Of a stretch of 64,000 bases of DNA, positions 1-10,123 are shown piece after piece. Source of the stretch: Thermothielavioides terrestris NRRL 8126 (taxonomy: Eukaryota > Ascomycota > Sordariomycetes > Sordariales > Chaetomiaceae); assembly GCF_000226115.1 (NCBI RefSeq), contig NC_016457.1, forward strand, positions 4,588,001 through 4,652,000, written 5' to 3'. The stretch's first letter is position 1. Every line of letters starts with the position of its first letter. Made by a program: the position numbers and the translations under genes. Below the pieces are notes generated by a model, which did no database searches, had not been told where the DNA came from, and worked only from the letters and a program-made list of their open reading frames with translations.

Positions 1-1050
1 GCCTTAGTTCTATAGCTAGGGCACAAGGCCTCTTTATAGCAATAGCGTTAAATATACCCCTACTTCTAATATTTAAAGTACTAGGTAGGGTTCAAAGTTA
101 GCTAATATAGCTTATAGTCGAATAGTTGGGCCCTCTAAAGTAGGCCTTCCTTATAAGCCTTTATAGCCTTAGATTAGTTGGCTAAAGCAATAAGGATTAT
201 AGCCTTAGTATAGCCCTTAGCCACTAGGAGCCTAAATTTAACCTTGTTAACGCTCTAGAGGCTAATCTCCTATTGAAAAGTAGCCTCTAAGACCCTTTCT
301 AGGTCTTTGCGGTATACCCCTTTAACCAAGATTACAAAGGTCCTTATAGCCTCCTAAGCCTATAGGCCAAAGGCCTTTAGGACCTACTTTTCTTAGTTAG
401 CTAAATACTATTCCTTAGTAGCTAGGTCTTTAAAGGTCAAAATAATATCTCTACTAAGGAGCTTCCAAGCTACTATAGCCCTATTAGGCCTTTCTAAGGC
501 TTAGTTAACAGCTTAGATCACCTAGGCTAGAGTCTTCTTAGCTAGTTTAGCTAGTATACTAGCCTTATATATTGTAAGCTCCCTAGTAGCCCTAGGTAGG
601 ACTACCTTCTAAGGGGCAATAGGGTCCCCTAGAGGAGCCCCTACGGCTATATCTGCCTAGGTTCAGGCCTATAGCTTCCGTTAGTTAGCTTCTACAATGG
701 CCTTTTTAACCTCTTTAGCTATAAGCCTCTATAGGCCTTGTTTAAGTAGGCTCGTAGGCCCTAAGGTAGAGCTTTTGGCCTAACTACTAGCCTAGTAGGC
801 CTCCTTTAGCTTACTAATAATACCCTAGGCCTAGGCCTTTGTATTAGCTAGCACTAGGGCTAGCAAGCTACTCTAGAGGCTTTAAATTTCCTTATAGGCC
901 TAGTGGGCCTTTAGCTAGGCCTATATAGCTAGGGAAGGGCCAGTTTGGGCCGGCCTCCCTTTTTTAAGCGCTATAGGGGCGGGGTTGTTAGCGCCTATCG
1001 CCTAGCGGCTATGGTCAACGTTGCTAGCCGTCGGCAAGTATTGGGGCCTG
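1..1050. repeat. RIP-degraded repeat relic
   Basis: There is no open frame of useful length on either strand, and TAG/CTA triplets occur throughout. TpA is in strong excess over ApT (for example 11 against 5 in bases 181-240), while CpA and TpG are nearly absent. That is the footprint of repeat-induced point mutation (CpA to TpA on both strands), which in Pezizomycotina acts on duplicated DNA such as transposons. The ancestral element cannot be identified from this sequence. The signature fades between about 950 and 1100, where CpG-rich sequence returns, so this is probably the right end of a larger relic continuing left of the window. Confidence 0.7.
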
Positions 1051-1529
1051 GGCTAGCTCGGTAGGGCGGGTAGGTCATATGAGGGCGAAAAGTCTGACCG
1101 CTAGTCGGCCGTTGCTAGATTGCCCTGTTTTCTACCACCTCCTACACTCGCGCAATGGACTGCGTGCAGTGGTGGCCGGTATAGCTGGATAGGGCTCGGC
1201 GAGAGCTTTCGAACGGTGGTAGTTTTGAAGGGTTTGTCGGCGTTGCGGCAAGGATGCAAGCAAGTAGAAAGAAGAGAAAAGTTCCCTCAGCATATTGGAG
1301 TAAGAATAATAATAATAATATATATAGCTATCGAATGTACTTATTAACGAAGGAACGTAAAAAGGGAATTAAAAGGTGTACTAGGAAGGTCAAACCTAGA
1401 GCGTATATTAGGTAACTTGTTGGATATAGAGCGTCTAACATTTATTGTATCTAGGTACTAAAACTTAAGAAAATTATTACAGGAGTAGTCGACTAAGCAG
1501 ACAGAGAGACAGAGAGACAGACACATCGA
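1051..1529. other. Transition from relic to unique DNA
   Basis: A short GC-rich stretch (1051-1270) is followed by AT-rich sequence with an AAT run near 1305-1320 and more TA-rich, RIP-like sequence to about 1490. No gene is recognisable. Confidence 0.5.
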
Positions 1530-2165
1530 ATGGCTGAACTTGAAACACTCATGCACCAAGCCGTGACACAGCTCATCAGACAATCGTCGTTCCAGAGAGC
1601 TCGTGTTGAGCTCGAATCGAGATCGGACATCCCGTGGACATTTGGCCCATCAACCCGAGTTCCGCCACAAAGCCTCAGCCGACTCCAGAATCGATGACGT
1701 CGACAATACGAGGGCATCCATAACGGAGCCCTGCAGATGCAAATGCAAATGCAACAATGGCCGATTTTCTGGTGCGACTCAAAGAACGAGGATTCGGCCG
1801 GAAGGAATCATAGTGTAGATGCTCCGTACACTGCCCAGTCTGACGAGTACGCTCCTGTGTCTTGGAAACCAGTGGCATCGGGGTGAGCCACAGCACCGTT
1901 GCGGTGGCAGGAGCACACGGGATACGCCAAGAACGCCGCCGACAGCTCGATGCGTGTCGATCCGGTGGGTCCCAGTGCAGAAATCTGCCCCCCACACGCA
2001 CTGTCGGCCAATGGCGAAACATCGAGAAGCGAATGGCTGGCGGCTGTGCAAGCCCGGGCAGGCTGGGACCGCTGACATCGGATGCCCGACGGCTCAAACA
2101 CGAAGTGGAGAGGAGAGACAGCCGGTTTCGTGGCGGAATGCACGGGTCATTTGCGCTGGCATTAA
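1530..2165 (+). pseudogene. Interrupted reading frame, possible decayed gene
   Basis: From the ATG at 1530 one frame runs to a TAA at 2163-2165, broken only by three stops, all TGA (1695, 1884, 2073). Each segment translates to protein-like sequence, with short runs such as MAELETLMHQAV, QMQMQMQQWPIFW and NGETSRSEWLAAVQ. The composition resembles coding DNA, and long antisense open frames shadow it. No family is recognised. All three stops could come from CGA-to-TGA changes. Alternatively the frame is spliced: a GTGAGC donor overlaps the second TGA and a CTGAC branch-like motif overlaps the third. With about 7 stops expected by chance in 212 codons, this remains tentative. Confidence 0.3.
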
Positions 2166-2882
2166 CTAATTGACTCCAAGCCGAGGCCGATTCTCTCCAG
2201 TGCGGAGAGGAGAGTAAAGCCCGGTTCTGCTGTATTCTCGCGAACTCGGGCAAAAGCATACTGTGATAAGCTGGCCATCCGGAAACAGCTTGGAAGGTTC
2301 GACCGGGTCTCGGCCCCGTCCCAACACCACACTACCCAGGAAGCGAGCAAGCGGCCGCACTTCCGGCTCCACTGGCGGGCTATCTTAGCGTCGCTGTCGA
2401 CGCAGCTTGGCGCGCAGTTGGCGCGAGATCCCTGTCCTTGCGGCGTCATCCACGCTGAGACGATCTGCAGCTGGCCCTCCCACAAACCAGGATCTGGGCG
2501 CCTCAACGGGCCCCGGTCGTCATCAGCACGAGGCTTATATTCTCGTCATGCCTCGAAGGGGCGCCAACTCCTCCTCCGGCCAGCAGTCGCATTTTATCCA
2601 GTGCGCTTGTTATGGTACCGCTCTCTTTTCCTTCCTCTGGGTGCCCTGGTGGCTTAAATCTTTGTTATGGTCCTGGTCGATCTCGGGACCGTCCAACCAG
2701 TGCAACACCCAAGAGCTGACCGCCAACAACACAGTTTGACCACCCAACGGGCTCTCGCTCTCCTGCTCCAGCTGCCGGCCTTGTGAACAAAAACCACCAA
2801 AACACCCAACAATCCCAGAGCCCCGGGATCAACACTCGACAGGCCTGGCTCCTCGCTTATTGTGTATTCCCCTGTCCTCGCC
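2166..2882. other. Intergenic, upstream of 2883 gene
   Basis: Only short overlapping frames without family resemblance. It presumably holds the promoter and 5' UTR of the plus-strand gene beginning at 2883. Confidence 0.5.
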
Positions 2883-3986
2883 ATGGATCCCCTAAAACAC
2901 GGCGACTCGTTCTCCTCCGAACCGCTTCTTCCCACCGTTGCCCCGGGGAAGACGGTCTCCGGGACACAGCCAAACTCGCACATCCGGCAACGCCCAGCGC
3001 CGGTCGGCAGAATGGCATATGTTGGGCGAGCAATTCTAGTTCTGCTATTGTGTATGCTGGTGCTTTTCGGAGCTGCCTCGGTTCGGTCTTCATGGATGCC
3101 TTGCCACCTAGGCGCGACGGGCTCTCAGACAGGGGCCGGCCGCCCAGAACTGCTTCCCTCCCCGGCATCTCTTCCCGACCCGGACCGCTTTCAGGATGGA
3201 GTGCGGGCGTCCAAACCACCAACAGTTGAGGTCGTCCAAGAAGTGGATGCGACGCTGGCGAGTTCTACCTTGCAGCTCGCGAGGCGCGAAGGTGTCAACT
3301 CGACCACCGCGAGCGTTAGCTCATCACCAACCGGGACTGAGAGTTCCTCAACTCCCCCTGTTGACACTACACCTTCCTCAACCGTTCCGCCCTCGAGCGC
3401 CAGTTCGACGATTTCGAGCCCGTCGCCAACTAGCTCCAGCAGCGTGCCACCGGTCACCAACCCTAGCAGCAGCTCGAGCACCACCACAACCACCGCTCCT
3501 TCTTCGTCCTCTCCACCTGGTACGTCCTCTGGTCCATCGACTTCTCCTGTTTCTGGGCCGGTGACTTTGTCCTCTGACTCTCAAATGCTGCCGTCCTCCT
3601 CCAATGCTGGAGGTACGTGAGCCTTGCGTTGCTTTACGCCGTTTTGTTTCTGTGCATCTCATTTTCAATATCATGAGTCCGACAGCAAGTCCATTGCTAA
3701 CAAACAACAAACAGCCACAAGCTCGACAACCTCCGCCGTCATCCCGACAACGACGCCACCGACGCACACCTCCAAGACGGTCGTCGAGACCTTCACGAGC
3801 ACTTCGCCCAACGGAGTGGTCGTCACCGTCACCTCGACGGCCTTCGTGGCGGCCGACAGCAGCGAAACAGCCGCGCCCAGCTCGACGAACAGCCCATCCC
3901 TTCAGAACGCCGCCGACGGCCACCGCCGCAGCGGTTCGATCCTGGCCGGGGCGGTGGGCCTCACGGCGCTCCTGCTCGTGGTGTAA
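2883..3986 (+). CDS. Ser/Thr-rich, probably GPI-anchored wall protein
   Basis: Two exons, 2883-3612 and 3715-3986. The intron has a GTACGT donor, a TTGCTAAC branch and an ACAG acceptor, and the joined frame is 333 codons. The ATG at 2883 has a good context (gccATGg). A second in-frame ATG at 3012 is directly followed by a basic residue and about 17 hydrophobic residues, which would make a classic signal peptide and a 290-aa protein. The middle is a long Ser/Thr/Pro-rich tract typical of heavily O-glycosylated proteins. The end is hydrophobic (SGSILAGAVGLTALLLVV), like a GPI-attachment signal. A cell-wall or plasma-membrane surface protein is the likely role (inference); no catalytic domain is visible. 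If the first ATG is used, the N-terminal hydrophobic segment would instead be an internal signal anchor. Confidence 0.7.
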
Positions 3987-4846
3987 GCCATCACGACGGA
4001 AAAAAAGGGGATGGAACCAGAGGAAGATCACCCAGAGAGGCGGCTGTCTTTGCATCTGAGCGGAGATCCTTGTCGTGTCGCTCATTTCTTTATTGTGTCT
4101 TTCTGGTCCAGTCTGTTTTCTCTGCATTGCGCGGGGTTTTGGTGCGGGCTCTCTGCATTTTTTGCATTCGTTAGCGGGGGAACACACAAGGACGGGTAGT
4201 GTCTCTCATAGTTCACACATCACGGGGTATGGGAACCCCCGTTCACATATCGGGATTGGGATTATGACCACGATGTGACACTCTTTTGCTATTTTGGGAG
4301 GAAAAGGCGGAAAGCTTGGGATAGACACAGCTGGGCGGCCACCAGCCGAGGATACATGAGGGTACATAGACGGAAGGCCACGCAAGGGCCGGACTAATAG
4401 AACGCTTAATACAAGCCGGACAGAGTCGGGGCTTGGTGGTAGCTTTGTGCTCATAATATTCTCTGGGTATCGACAAATGGATAAAACTAAGAATTGGTAG
4501 CCTACCTCGTCTCGATGTCGCCCATACTCCTCCTGGCTGAGGTGGAATAGCCCGACCATTCCGCTTCCAGACCAGCTTCACCCCGTCCCTTCCCATTCCC
4601 CCAGTCCCACCACATCAGACCGCTCCACTCTATCCCCATCACCTCTTCGTTCTAATATCGAATCCGTGTCACCTCGTGCCTGCCTACCCAAGAACCACCT
4701 CAGGCGCCCTCGCAAACACACCCCTTCCCCATCCTTCCCCGGCCGCGACAAACGCACCAAACCTAGACGCCCATCCAGTCATATACACACCCATACACAC
4801 CCATACACACACACATATATATATAGGTATGTACCAGCTCAGAACC
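3987..4846. other. Convergent intergenic region
   Basis: Lies between two converging genes (ends at 3986 and 4847). It holds their 3' UTRs and a CA/TA simple repeat at about 4786-4826. No gene seen. Confidence 0.5.
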
Positions 4847-5407
4847 CTACCCGGGCCCGATCTTCGGCATGTCGTGATGCTCGCTCAGCCGCGCCAGGTG
4901 CGCGTTGAGCTCTTCCACCCGCTGCTTATGCGTCTTGAGCAGCTCGGGCCGGCTGCGGGCCGATTCGGCGAGCTCGCGGAGCTGTTGTGTTGTTTTCGAC
5001 GCCGTTAGCAAAAGGGATCTTTTTCTTACGGGGCAGCTCTATGTGTAGACTATATATAGGTGGTGGGACGGGACGGGGGGGTTTGTGCGTACCCGCTTCC
5101 GCTTCGCCTCGGCAAACCGCCGCTCGGCCTCCGTCTTGGTGCTGTCTGGGTCCTCGAGTTCCCCTTCCCCCTCCCTGGCTTGGTCGTCCTGTGCGTCGCT
5201 GGGCTCGGCGGATGGTCGCCGGTCTGGGGGGTCGGATGGTTTCCGCGCCAGAGCGCCGTCGCCGTTGCCGGTGGACAGGTTCCTCTCGAGATCGGTGCGG
5301 GCGCCGCTCTTGTCCTTGTCCTTTTTCTTCTTCTTCTTGGTCACGCCTGCGGCGCCTTTGAGTTTGAGTGGCCCGCGCGCTACCGAGGTGTACTCGTCTG
5401 AGGGCAT
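4847..5407 (-). CDS. FAM32A-like (DUF1754) protein
   Basis: Two exons on the minus strand, 5407-5093 and 4981-4847. The 111-nt intron has a GTACGC donor and an ACAACAG acceptor, phase 0, and the product is 149 aa. The N-terminus MPSDEYTSVARGPLKLKG followed by a Lys-rich run, and the C-terminus KTHKQRVEELNAHLARLSEH, match both conserved ends of the FAM32A family. The middle is an acidic, low-complexity stretch longer than in the human protein (112 aa). Human FAM32A is a nuclear spliceosome component that helps stabilise 3' splice-site docking (established for the human protein). A splicing role here is inferred from homology. ATG choice is clear because the conserved N-terminal motif starts there. 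Confidence 0.85.
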
Positions 5408-6331
5408 CGTGGGCGGTTGGTTGCGCGTGGTGAAGGGATAGGTGGTTGAAGGGGGCTTGCTGTGCAAGGGAATCGAGGTACCTTACTGTGTATGCGAGCT
5501 GGGCGGCCGGCTTATCGATAACGAGAGGTCTGGGCGTTGCAGGTCGGCCCCACACTTCATGCGCCGGCCGTATAACTGCGCAGCTGCTTGGAAAATTTTG
5601 GAATCTTCCTCTTTTCTTCTCCAGATCAAAAAGTACTCACGAAGTTGCCACGACCGCCACTTAGTATCCCACGGTGTTAGGTTGCCAGATCTCCAATGAG
5701 ATCTACTTCGGAGATCGAATTCCTTGATAGGAAGTTTCTCATCCTGTAACCGTGTGGGTGAGAGATGCTGATAGATTGGAGACATGCCATCTCGCAGATT
5801 CTGTGGGCAGTCCGCCGTTGAGCTCGAGGTCGCAGTGCCGGATACCGCCACGTCGCTTGCCTCGGCCGAGGGATGTGATCGCGCGGATGTTCCAGGGCAG
5901 TTTTGTCTGCTGTTCCTCGAGCGACTGTGCGAAGCTTGGCTCTGCTCCCCCGTCGCTCCCCAGACGGTGTCGTGCTGTGACAGTCTCGGGGACGAACTGG
6001 GCAGTACCGTGTAAATCAGAGCATGAAGATATATCCAGCCACCCTGATTCTCGCTGTTCGCTGTCGGCCGTTTGGTCGGGCATTGTTGGGCCCGAGCCAG
6101 GCGCCTCCAGTGTCCCTGCCATAGGGGCCTCGAAACGCGTGACATTGCATGTTCGAAGAGAGCATTCGGCACTCAAACTGGGAAGATGCAGTCCCGTAGG
6201 CCATTAGAGGAGTCTCCAAAGGGTGGTGGTGACATTCTGGTTTCCCAAGTTTCTCCCCGACCAACTCAACTGCATTATTAGGATGGCTTGTGTTTCGTCC
6301 CCAGCAGTTGTTCCAAGGTCATGCCACAGCG
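5408..6331. other. Intergenic, no supported gene
   Basis: Upstream of the FAM32A-like gene and downstream of the 6332-6729 gene. Overlapping open frames on both strands at about 5739-6207 (145-151 codons) show no family resemblance and cannot be ranked over one another, so none is called. Confidence 0.4.
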
Positions 6332-6729
6332 CTAGGAATCCTTGGCCTGGTCGATGGCAACCACCTTCTTACTGCGATGCTGATCCCTGATGAACTCTTC
6401 GATCTGCGTGTCGTGTTCGGGCCGGTTTGGCGGGCCGGGCATCTCTTTCCCTGCGGGCGAGACCTCCGTCTCGGGCTGCTTTTCTTGACCACCCAGCATC
6501 CTCCCAACGGCCGGGACGTATTCAGACACTGATTCCCCCGCTGGGTCAGTCGTCACGCTACGGAGAGTGAACCTTGAGCACGCACGCACGCACGCTTGTC
6601 TATCATGCCGGTGCTCTGGCCCTCGCTTGAAGGAGGACTCTTCGCTCGCGAGGCAGCCTCGTCGAGCTTGGCCTTATAATCAGGGGCGTCGGACCGGCGG
6701 GCTGCGTTTTTCTCGGATGACTGAGACAT
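6332..6729 (-). CDS. Small conserved fungal hypothetical protein
   Basis: Two exons on the minus strand, 6729-6594 and 6528-6332, product 110 aa. The intron starts in a GTGCGTGCGTGC run, has a CTGAC branch motif 17 nt before the AATCAG acceptor, and joins in phase to read MIDKLSEYVPAVGRMLGG. A nearer CCCAG acceptor also keeps frame but lies too close to the branch. The protein is hydrophilic, with an acidic/Pro-rich middle and a C-terminal block PNRPEHDTQIEEFIRDQHRS that resembles a block I associate with small uncharacterised Pezizomycotina proteins. No domain of known function, no signal peptide and no membrane segment are visible. It is transcribed divergently from the CobW gene. Confidence 0.65.
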
Positions 6730-7489
6730 GATGGTTCAATTTCAGTACGGATAACGTTATGCTGAGCGACGCAAGCGCGGCGAGGAAGCGGAAGCCCACC
6801 GTCTGGGTCTGCGGTGTTTTGGCACCTCCATGCGCTCAGTAAGGTGTGTTATGATGTCACCCCCAATTTGCAAGGTGTGGTGCTTTGACTTGATAGCCCA
6901 CACTGGCATTGCGAATTGGATGGCTCGAGCTACTTGCAAGTATCCAATCTACATAGACTAGGACATCGAGTTGTAATGTCTTCCAATAGGTTTTTGAAAC
7001 GCCTCTTTGTCGCCGGCGTCAACCGGTCCGAGAGGAAGTTGCTATGCCTTACAGTTAATCGAGGCAAAATCACTGGTTTAATGCGACTCAGCAGCGCACT
7101 GTGAGAGTCCGAAGATGTCGACTGCAGAATGACCTCGGGGTGCTAGGGCTTGAAGGGCGGCGATGCTTCCATGCTTCTGTCCAGCAAGGGCGTGCTGGTT
7201 GCGTCACTGTCGTCTGAATTGAGTGTCAAGCAACGAGCCAGTCGGGGATTTTCACAGAGCGGCAACTTCTATTTCGGCGCCCCTGCCAAGACCAATGCCC
7301 CTCTATCAAGCCCGCAGTCTGGGACCTTCGCGCAAACACCTCAAAAAGCTGATTCAAATCGGCGCCTGTCACTCCAATTCCCCTTTTCCAAAAGCCAATT
7401 CGAGCGTCGGAAACACTCGTTACTACGAGACCTTAAAGAAAGACAATCTAATTACAACAAAAACAAAAACGCTCTTTCGGCCCCAACAA
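6730..7489. promoter_or_regulatory. Divergent promoter region
   Basis: Separates the minus-strand gene starting at 6729 from the CobW gene starting at 7490. The frame in phase with CobW is open from 7223, with an ATG at 7295, so part of this interval may be translated (see findings). No defined regulatory motif recognised. Confidence 0.45.
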
Positions 7490-8674
7490 ATGACCCAAAC
7501 CGACCCTGTTCAGCCACCGGGCCCCGCCGGCCGCCGCCCGATCCCCGTCACCATCATCACGGGCTTCCTCGGCGCCGGCAAGACCACCCTCATCCTCAAC
7601 CTCCTCCCGCAGCTGTGCGCGCGCAATCCGGTCTACAGGCTCGCGCTGCTCAAGAACGAGTTCGGCGACCTGGCGGTCGACTCGCAGCTGGCGTCGGCGT
7701 CCGCCGTCGCCGGCGTCACCGAGCTGCTCAACGGCTGCATCTGCTGCAACCTGGTCGGCCAGCTGGGGCCCGCGCTGGCCGAGCTGCGCCGCTCCGTCCG
7801 CCCCGACCGCGTCGTCGTCGAGACCAGCGGCAGCGCCTTCCCCGCCACCCTCGCCCTCGAGGTCAACCGCCTCGCCCGCGAGACCGGCGGCGAGTACGTC
7901 CTGGACGGCGTCGTCAGCGTCATCGACGTGGAGAATTGGGCCGGCTACGAGGACACCAGCTACACGGCCCGGCTGCAGGCGAGGTATACAGATCTGGTGG
8001 TGTTCAATAAGTGGGAAGCGTGTGGGGAGAGGCGGTTCGATGAGGTGCTCGACCGGCTGGGGGACTTGGAGGTGGATGTGGCGTGGGTGAAGAGCGATAA
8101 GGGGTGGGTCGATGTCGACGTGGTGCTTGGGATTGACGGCGCGCTGGCGAGGGGGCTGGTGGAAGAGGGGGATTTTGCTGCGCATGCTGCTGCTGCGGAC
8201 GGGGAGTGCCAGCACGGGGACGGGTGCGGGCATGAGCATGAGCATGAGAGGCAACACCACCAGTCGGAGGTCGAAGTGTTGTCGGTCGAGCTGAAGGGGG
8301 AGCAGGGCGCGGTGGTGGACGCGGAAAAGCTGCTGCGCTTCCTGAAGGCCACGCCGAAGGATGAGGTATACCGCATCAAAGCAGTCTTGTCCGCTTCGGG
8401 GACTCTGCAAAATTCGGATGATGTTGTGACCATGCCGACGCCGCCACACGCAAGGAGCAGGTACATCCTGAACTGGGCGTTTGGAAGATGGACGTTTACG
8501 TCGATGGGGGACGACGTCACGGAACACGCGTCGAGCAGCGAGGCCATTCTCAGGATGACAATAATCCTGGCAAGGTACGAGAGCGCCAAGTGGAAGAAAA
8601 AACTAGAAGCCGGCGGGTTACTGGAACTAGAGGGCACATCCCGGGGAGAGCTGACCATCACAAAGGTCAACTAG
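7490..8674 (+). CDS. CobW/COG0523 family GTPase, putative metallochaperone
   Basis: Intronless, 394 aa from the ATG at 7490. The N-terminal G domain has Walker A GFLGAGKTT at residues 25-33, the family CxCC metal-binding motif within GCICC at 82-86, and the G4 motif NKW at 173-175. A Cys/His-rich stretch at about 232-257 (QHGDGCGHEHEHERQHH) is a typical COG0523 metal-binding insertion. The C-terminal CobW domain follows, with LNWAFGRW near the end. Members deliver zinc or cobalt to target enzymes using GTP. The CPELVPI motif of ZNG1 zinc transferases is not seen, so the client is unknown. The upstream in-frame ATG at 7295 could give a 459-aa form with a basic N-terminus. Third-position base use changes from C-rich to G-rich around 7980. 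Confidence 0.88.
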   Translation: MTQTDPVQPPGPAGRRPIPVTIITGFLGAGKTTLILNLLPQLCARNPVYRLALLKNEFGDLAVDSQLASASAVAGVTELLNGCICCNLVGQLGPALAELRRSVRPDRVVVETSGSAFPATLALEVNRLARETGGEYVLDGVVSVIDVENWAGYEDTSYTARLQARYTDLVVFNKWEACGERRFDEVLDRLGDLEVDVAWVKSDKGWVDVDVVLGIDGALARGLVEEGDFAAHAAAADGECQHGDGCGHEHEHERQHHQSEVEVLSVELKGEQGAVVDAEKLLRFLKATPKDEVYRIKAVLSASGTLQNSDDVVTMPTPPHARSRYILNWAFGRWTFTSMGDDVTEHASSSEAILRMTIILARYESAKWKKKLEAGGLLELEGTSRGELTITKVN

Positions 8675-9063
8675 CTGGACTTGCATAGAATCGACTAGAC
8701 TAGAGGATATACGCATGTTGGACTCGTCACGTCTCGGTCACATGGACCCGAAGTTGTCATCTTGATAACGCCCTTGCAGACCGACACGCATATACCGAGG
8801 AAAATTGACAGTCACGATGGTCAATTAGCGCCTCTGGCATACACTGACGAGGCCAGAGCGCATACATATGCATGCGGACTCACAACGTTCGGCTGCAGGA
8901 CTCGATTTTCCATCTCAATGCAGTCACTTTCAGACGCTCACGCAGTCCCCCAGGCCCAGGGGTATGGCATAAATACCCCGTTCCTGAGCGAGAACCGAGT
9001 CTTCTCTCTTCCTCCTTCAGTTTACACACACACATCTCTCGACACGAGCAAGCAACCACCACG
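8675..9063. other. Intergenic, promoter of 9064 gene
   Basis: The 389 bp between two plus-strand genes contain a pyrimidine-rich stretch just before the ATG at 9064. No gene seen. Confidence 0.5.
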
Positions 9064-9581
9064 ATGCTCGCGCCACGCCTTCTTCGCGCCCGCGCCTGTG
9101 CGCCCCTTCGCGTTCCGTCGTCGCCCATGCCGGCGTCGACGCTGTCATCGTCGCGGCCCGTCCCGCCGCTCGGTAAGCCCGCCGTCGTGTCCCACACCAA
9201 CCGCGCGAAAAGCGCTGAGTTCCGGAAGCAAAACACTGACTGACACCTTCTGTCCACCCGCAAGCAGCCCACGCCCACGCTGCCCGCGCCACCGTCCCGG
9301 CGCGATCTTTCGCTTCGTCGCCCGCCGCCGCTGCCGCCGATCCCCCCGCCCACCGCACCGTCGACAACGTCCGGCTGTGGTGGCCCAGCGAGCCGCCCGC
9401 CCGCCCCATCGTCCCGCGGCCGTTCGTCCCCAACCGGAATGTCGACGACGTCCAGCTTGGGTGGGACCTTGTCGGGGGACTCGAGCCCGCGCCGCCGAGG
9501 GGCGCCGGTGAGAGGGAGGTTCCCTGGGAGGAAGACAAGGAGAAGGAGATCGGGGAGGAAAAGGGGAGGTTGAGAGGATGA
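9064..9581 (+). CDS. Small probable mitochondrial protein, unrecognised
   Basis: Two exons, 9064-9172 and 9268-9581. The intron has a GTAAGC donor and a GCAAGCAG acceptor, with a CTGAC branch upstream, and the 140-codon frame is continuous. The N-terminus MLAPRLLRARACAPLRVP is rich in Arg and Leu and lacks acidic residues, as expected of a mitochondrial presequence; a second basic stretch ends in ARSFASSP, resembling a processing site. The rest is Pro-rich (NVRLWWPSEPPARPIVPRPF), and the tail is acidic and charged. I do not recognise the family, and function is unknown. The reading frame is supported by splice phase and by the change from targeting-like to folded-like composition. Confidence 0.6.
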
Positions 9582-9734
9582 GGGGGGAAGGCACTATCGA
9601 GTGCATTTTCGGTAAGTTTTCTTGAAGTCCTGTGTATTTGTTTTGGTGTTTTGTTTACTTTGTGTTTGCCTCTTCTCCCGTCTCTTTTTTTGATCTCTAT
9701 GTGTTTGTTTTGATGCGTTTGTTTACTTTGTGTG

Positions 9735-9850
9735 TGTCTCTCCTCCTTTCTCTCCTCCTGTCTCTCCTCCTTTCCCTTTTCCTTTTCCTTTTCCTGTCCC
9801 TTCTCCCGTCCCTCTCCTGTCCCTTTTCCTTTCTCCTTTCCTGTCTCTGA
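9735..9850. repeat. Polypyrimidine tract (TCTCC/CCTTTT units)
   Basis: Over 110 nearly uninterrupted pyrimidines on the plus strand, built from TCTCC and CCTTTT units with partial mirror symmetry. It is low-complexity sequence and also explains the spurious open frames over it. Confidence 0.85.
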
Positions 9851-10052
9851 CTCTTGCCGGCAGCAATGGCGATAACACGTTACTCACCAACTTGAAGCAT
9901 CCGAGACTCGCCTGAACCATTAGAGGCTTACGGATGGGACTCGGGAAATGTCCAGCTGCAAGAGCGGACCTTGCGCAAGGGGTTGGAGGAAGAAGAGGGG
10001 AATCAGCTCCACAGTCAAGTCCATAATTCGTACGTTTTCTCAATATTGCCGA

Positions 10053-10123
10053 TTCTTTCCTTCACTTCTTTCCTTCATTTTCTTCTTCTTCTTCTTCTCC
10101 TTCTTCTTCCTTTTTTTCTCCCC
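10053..10123. repeat. TTC microsatellite / pyrimidine tract
   Basis: A run of CTT/TTC triplets with T-rich flanks, about 70 nt, in the same convergent intergenic region as the 9735 tract. Confidence 0.85.

Noticed and set aside
1675..2259. 194-codon minus-strand open frame
   Set aside because: Composition unlike protein, no family resemblance. It is antisense to the interrupted plus-strand frame and probably a shadow.
5739..6207. Overlapping ORFs of about 145-151 codons on both strands
   Set aside because: No recognisable motifs, neither strand favoured, no splice support.
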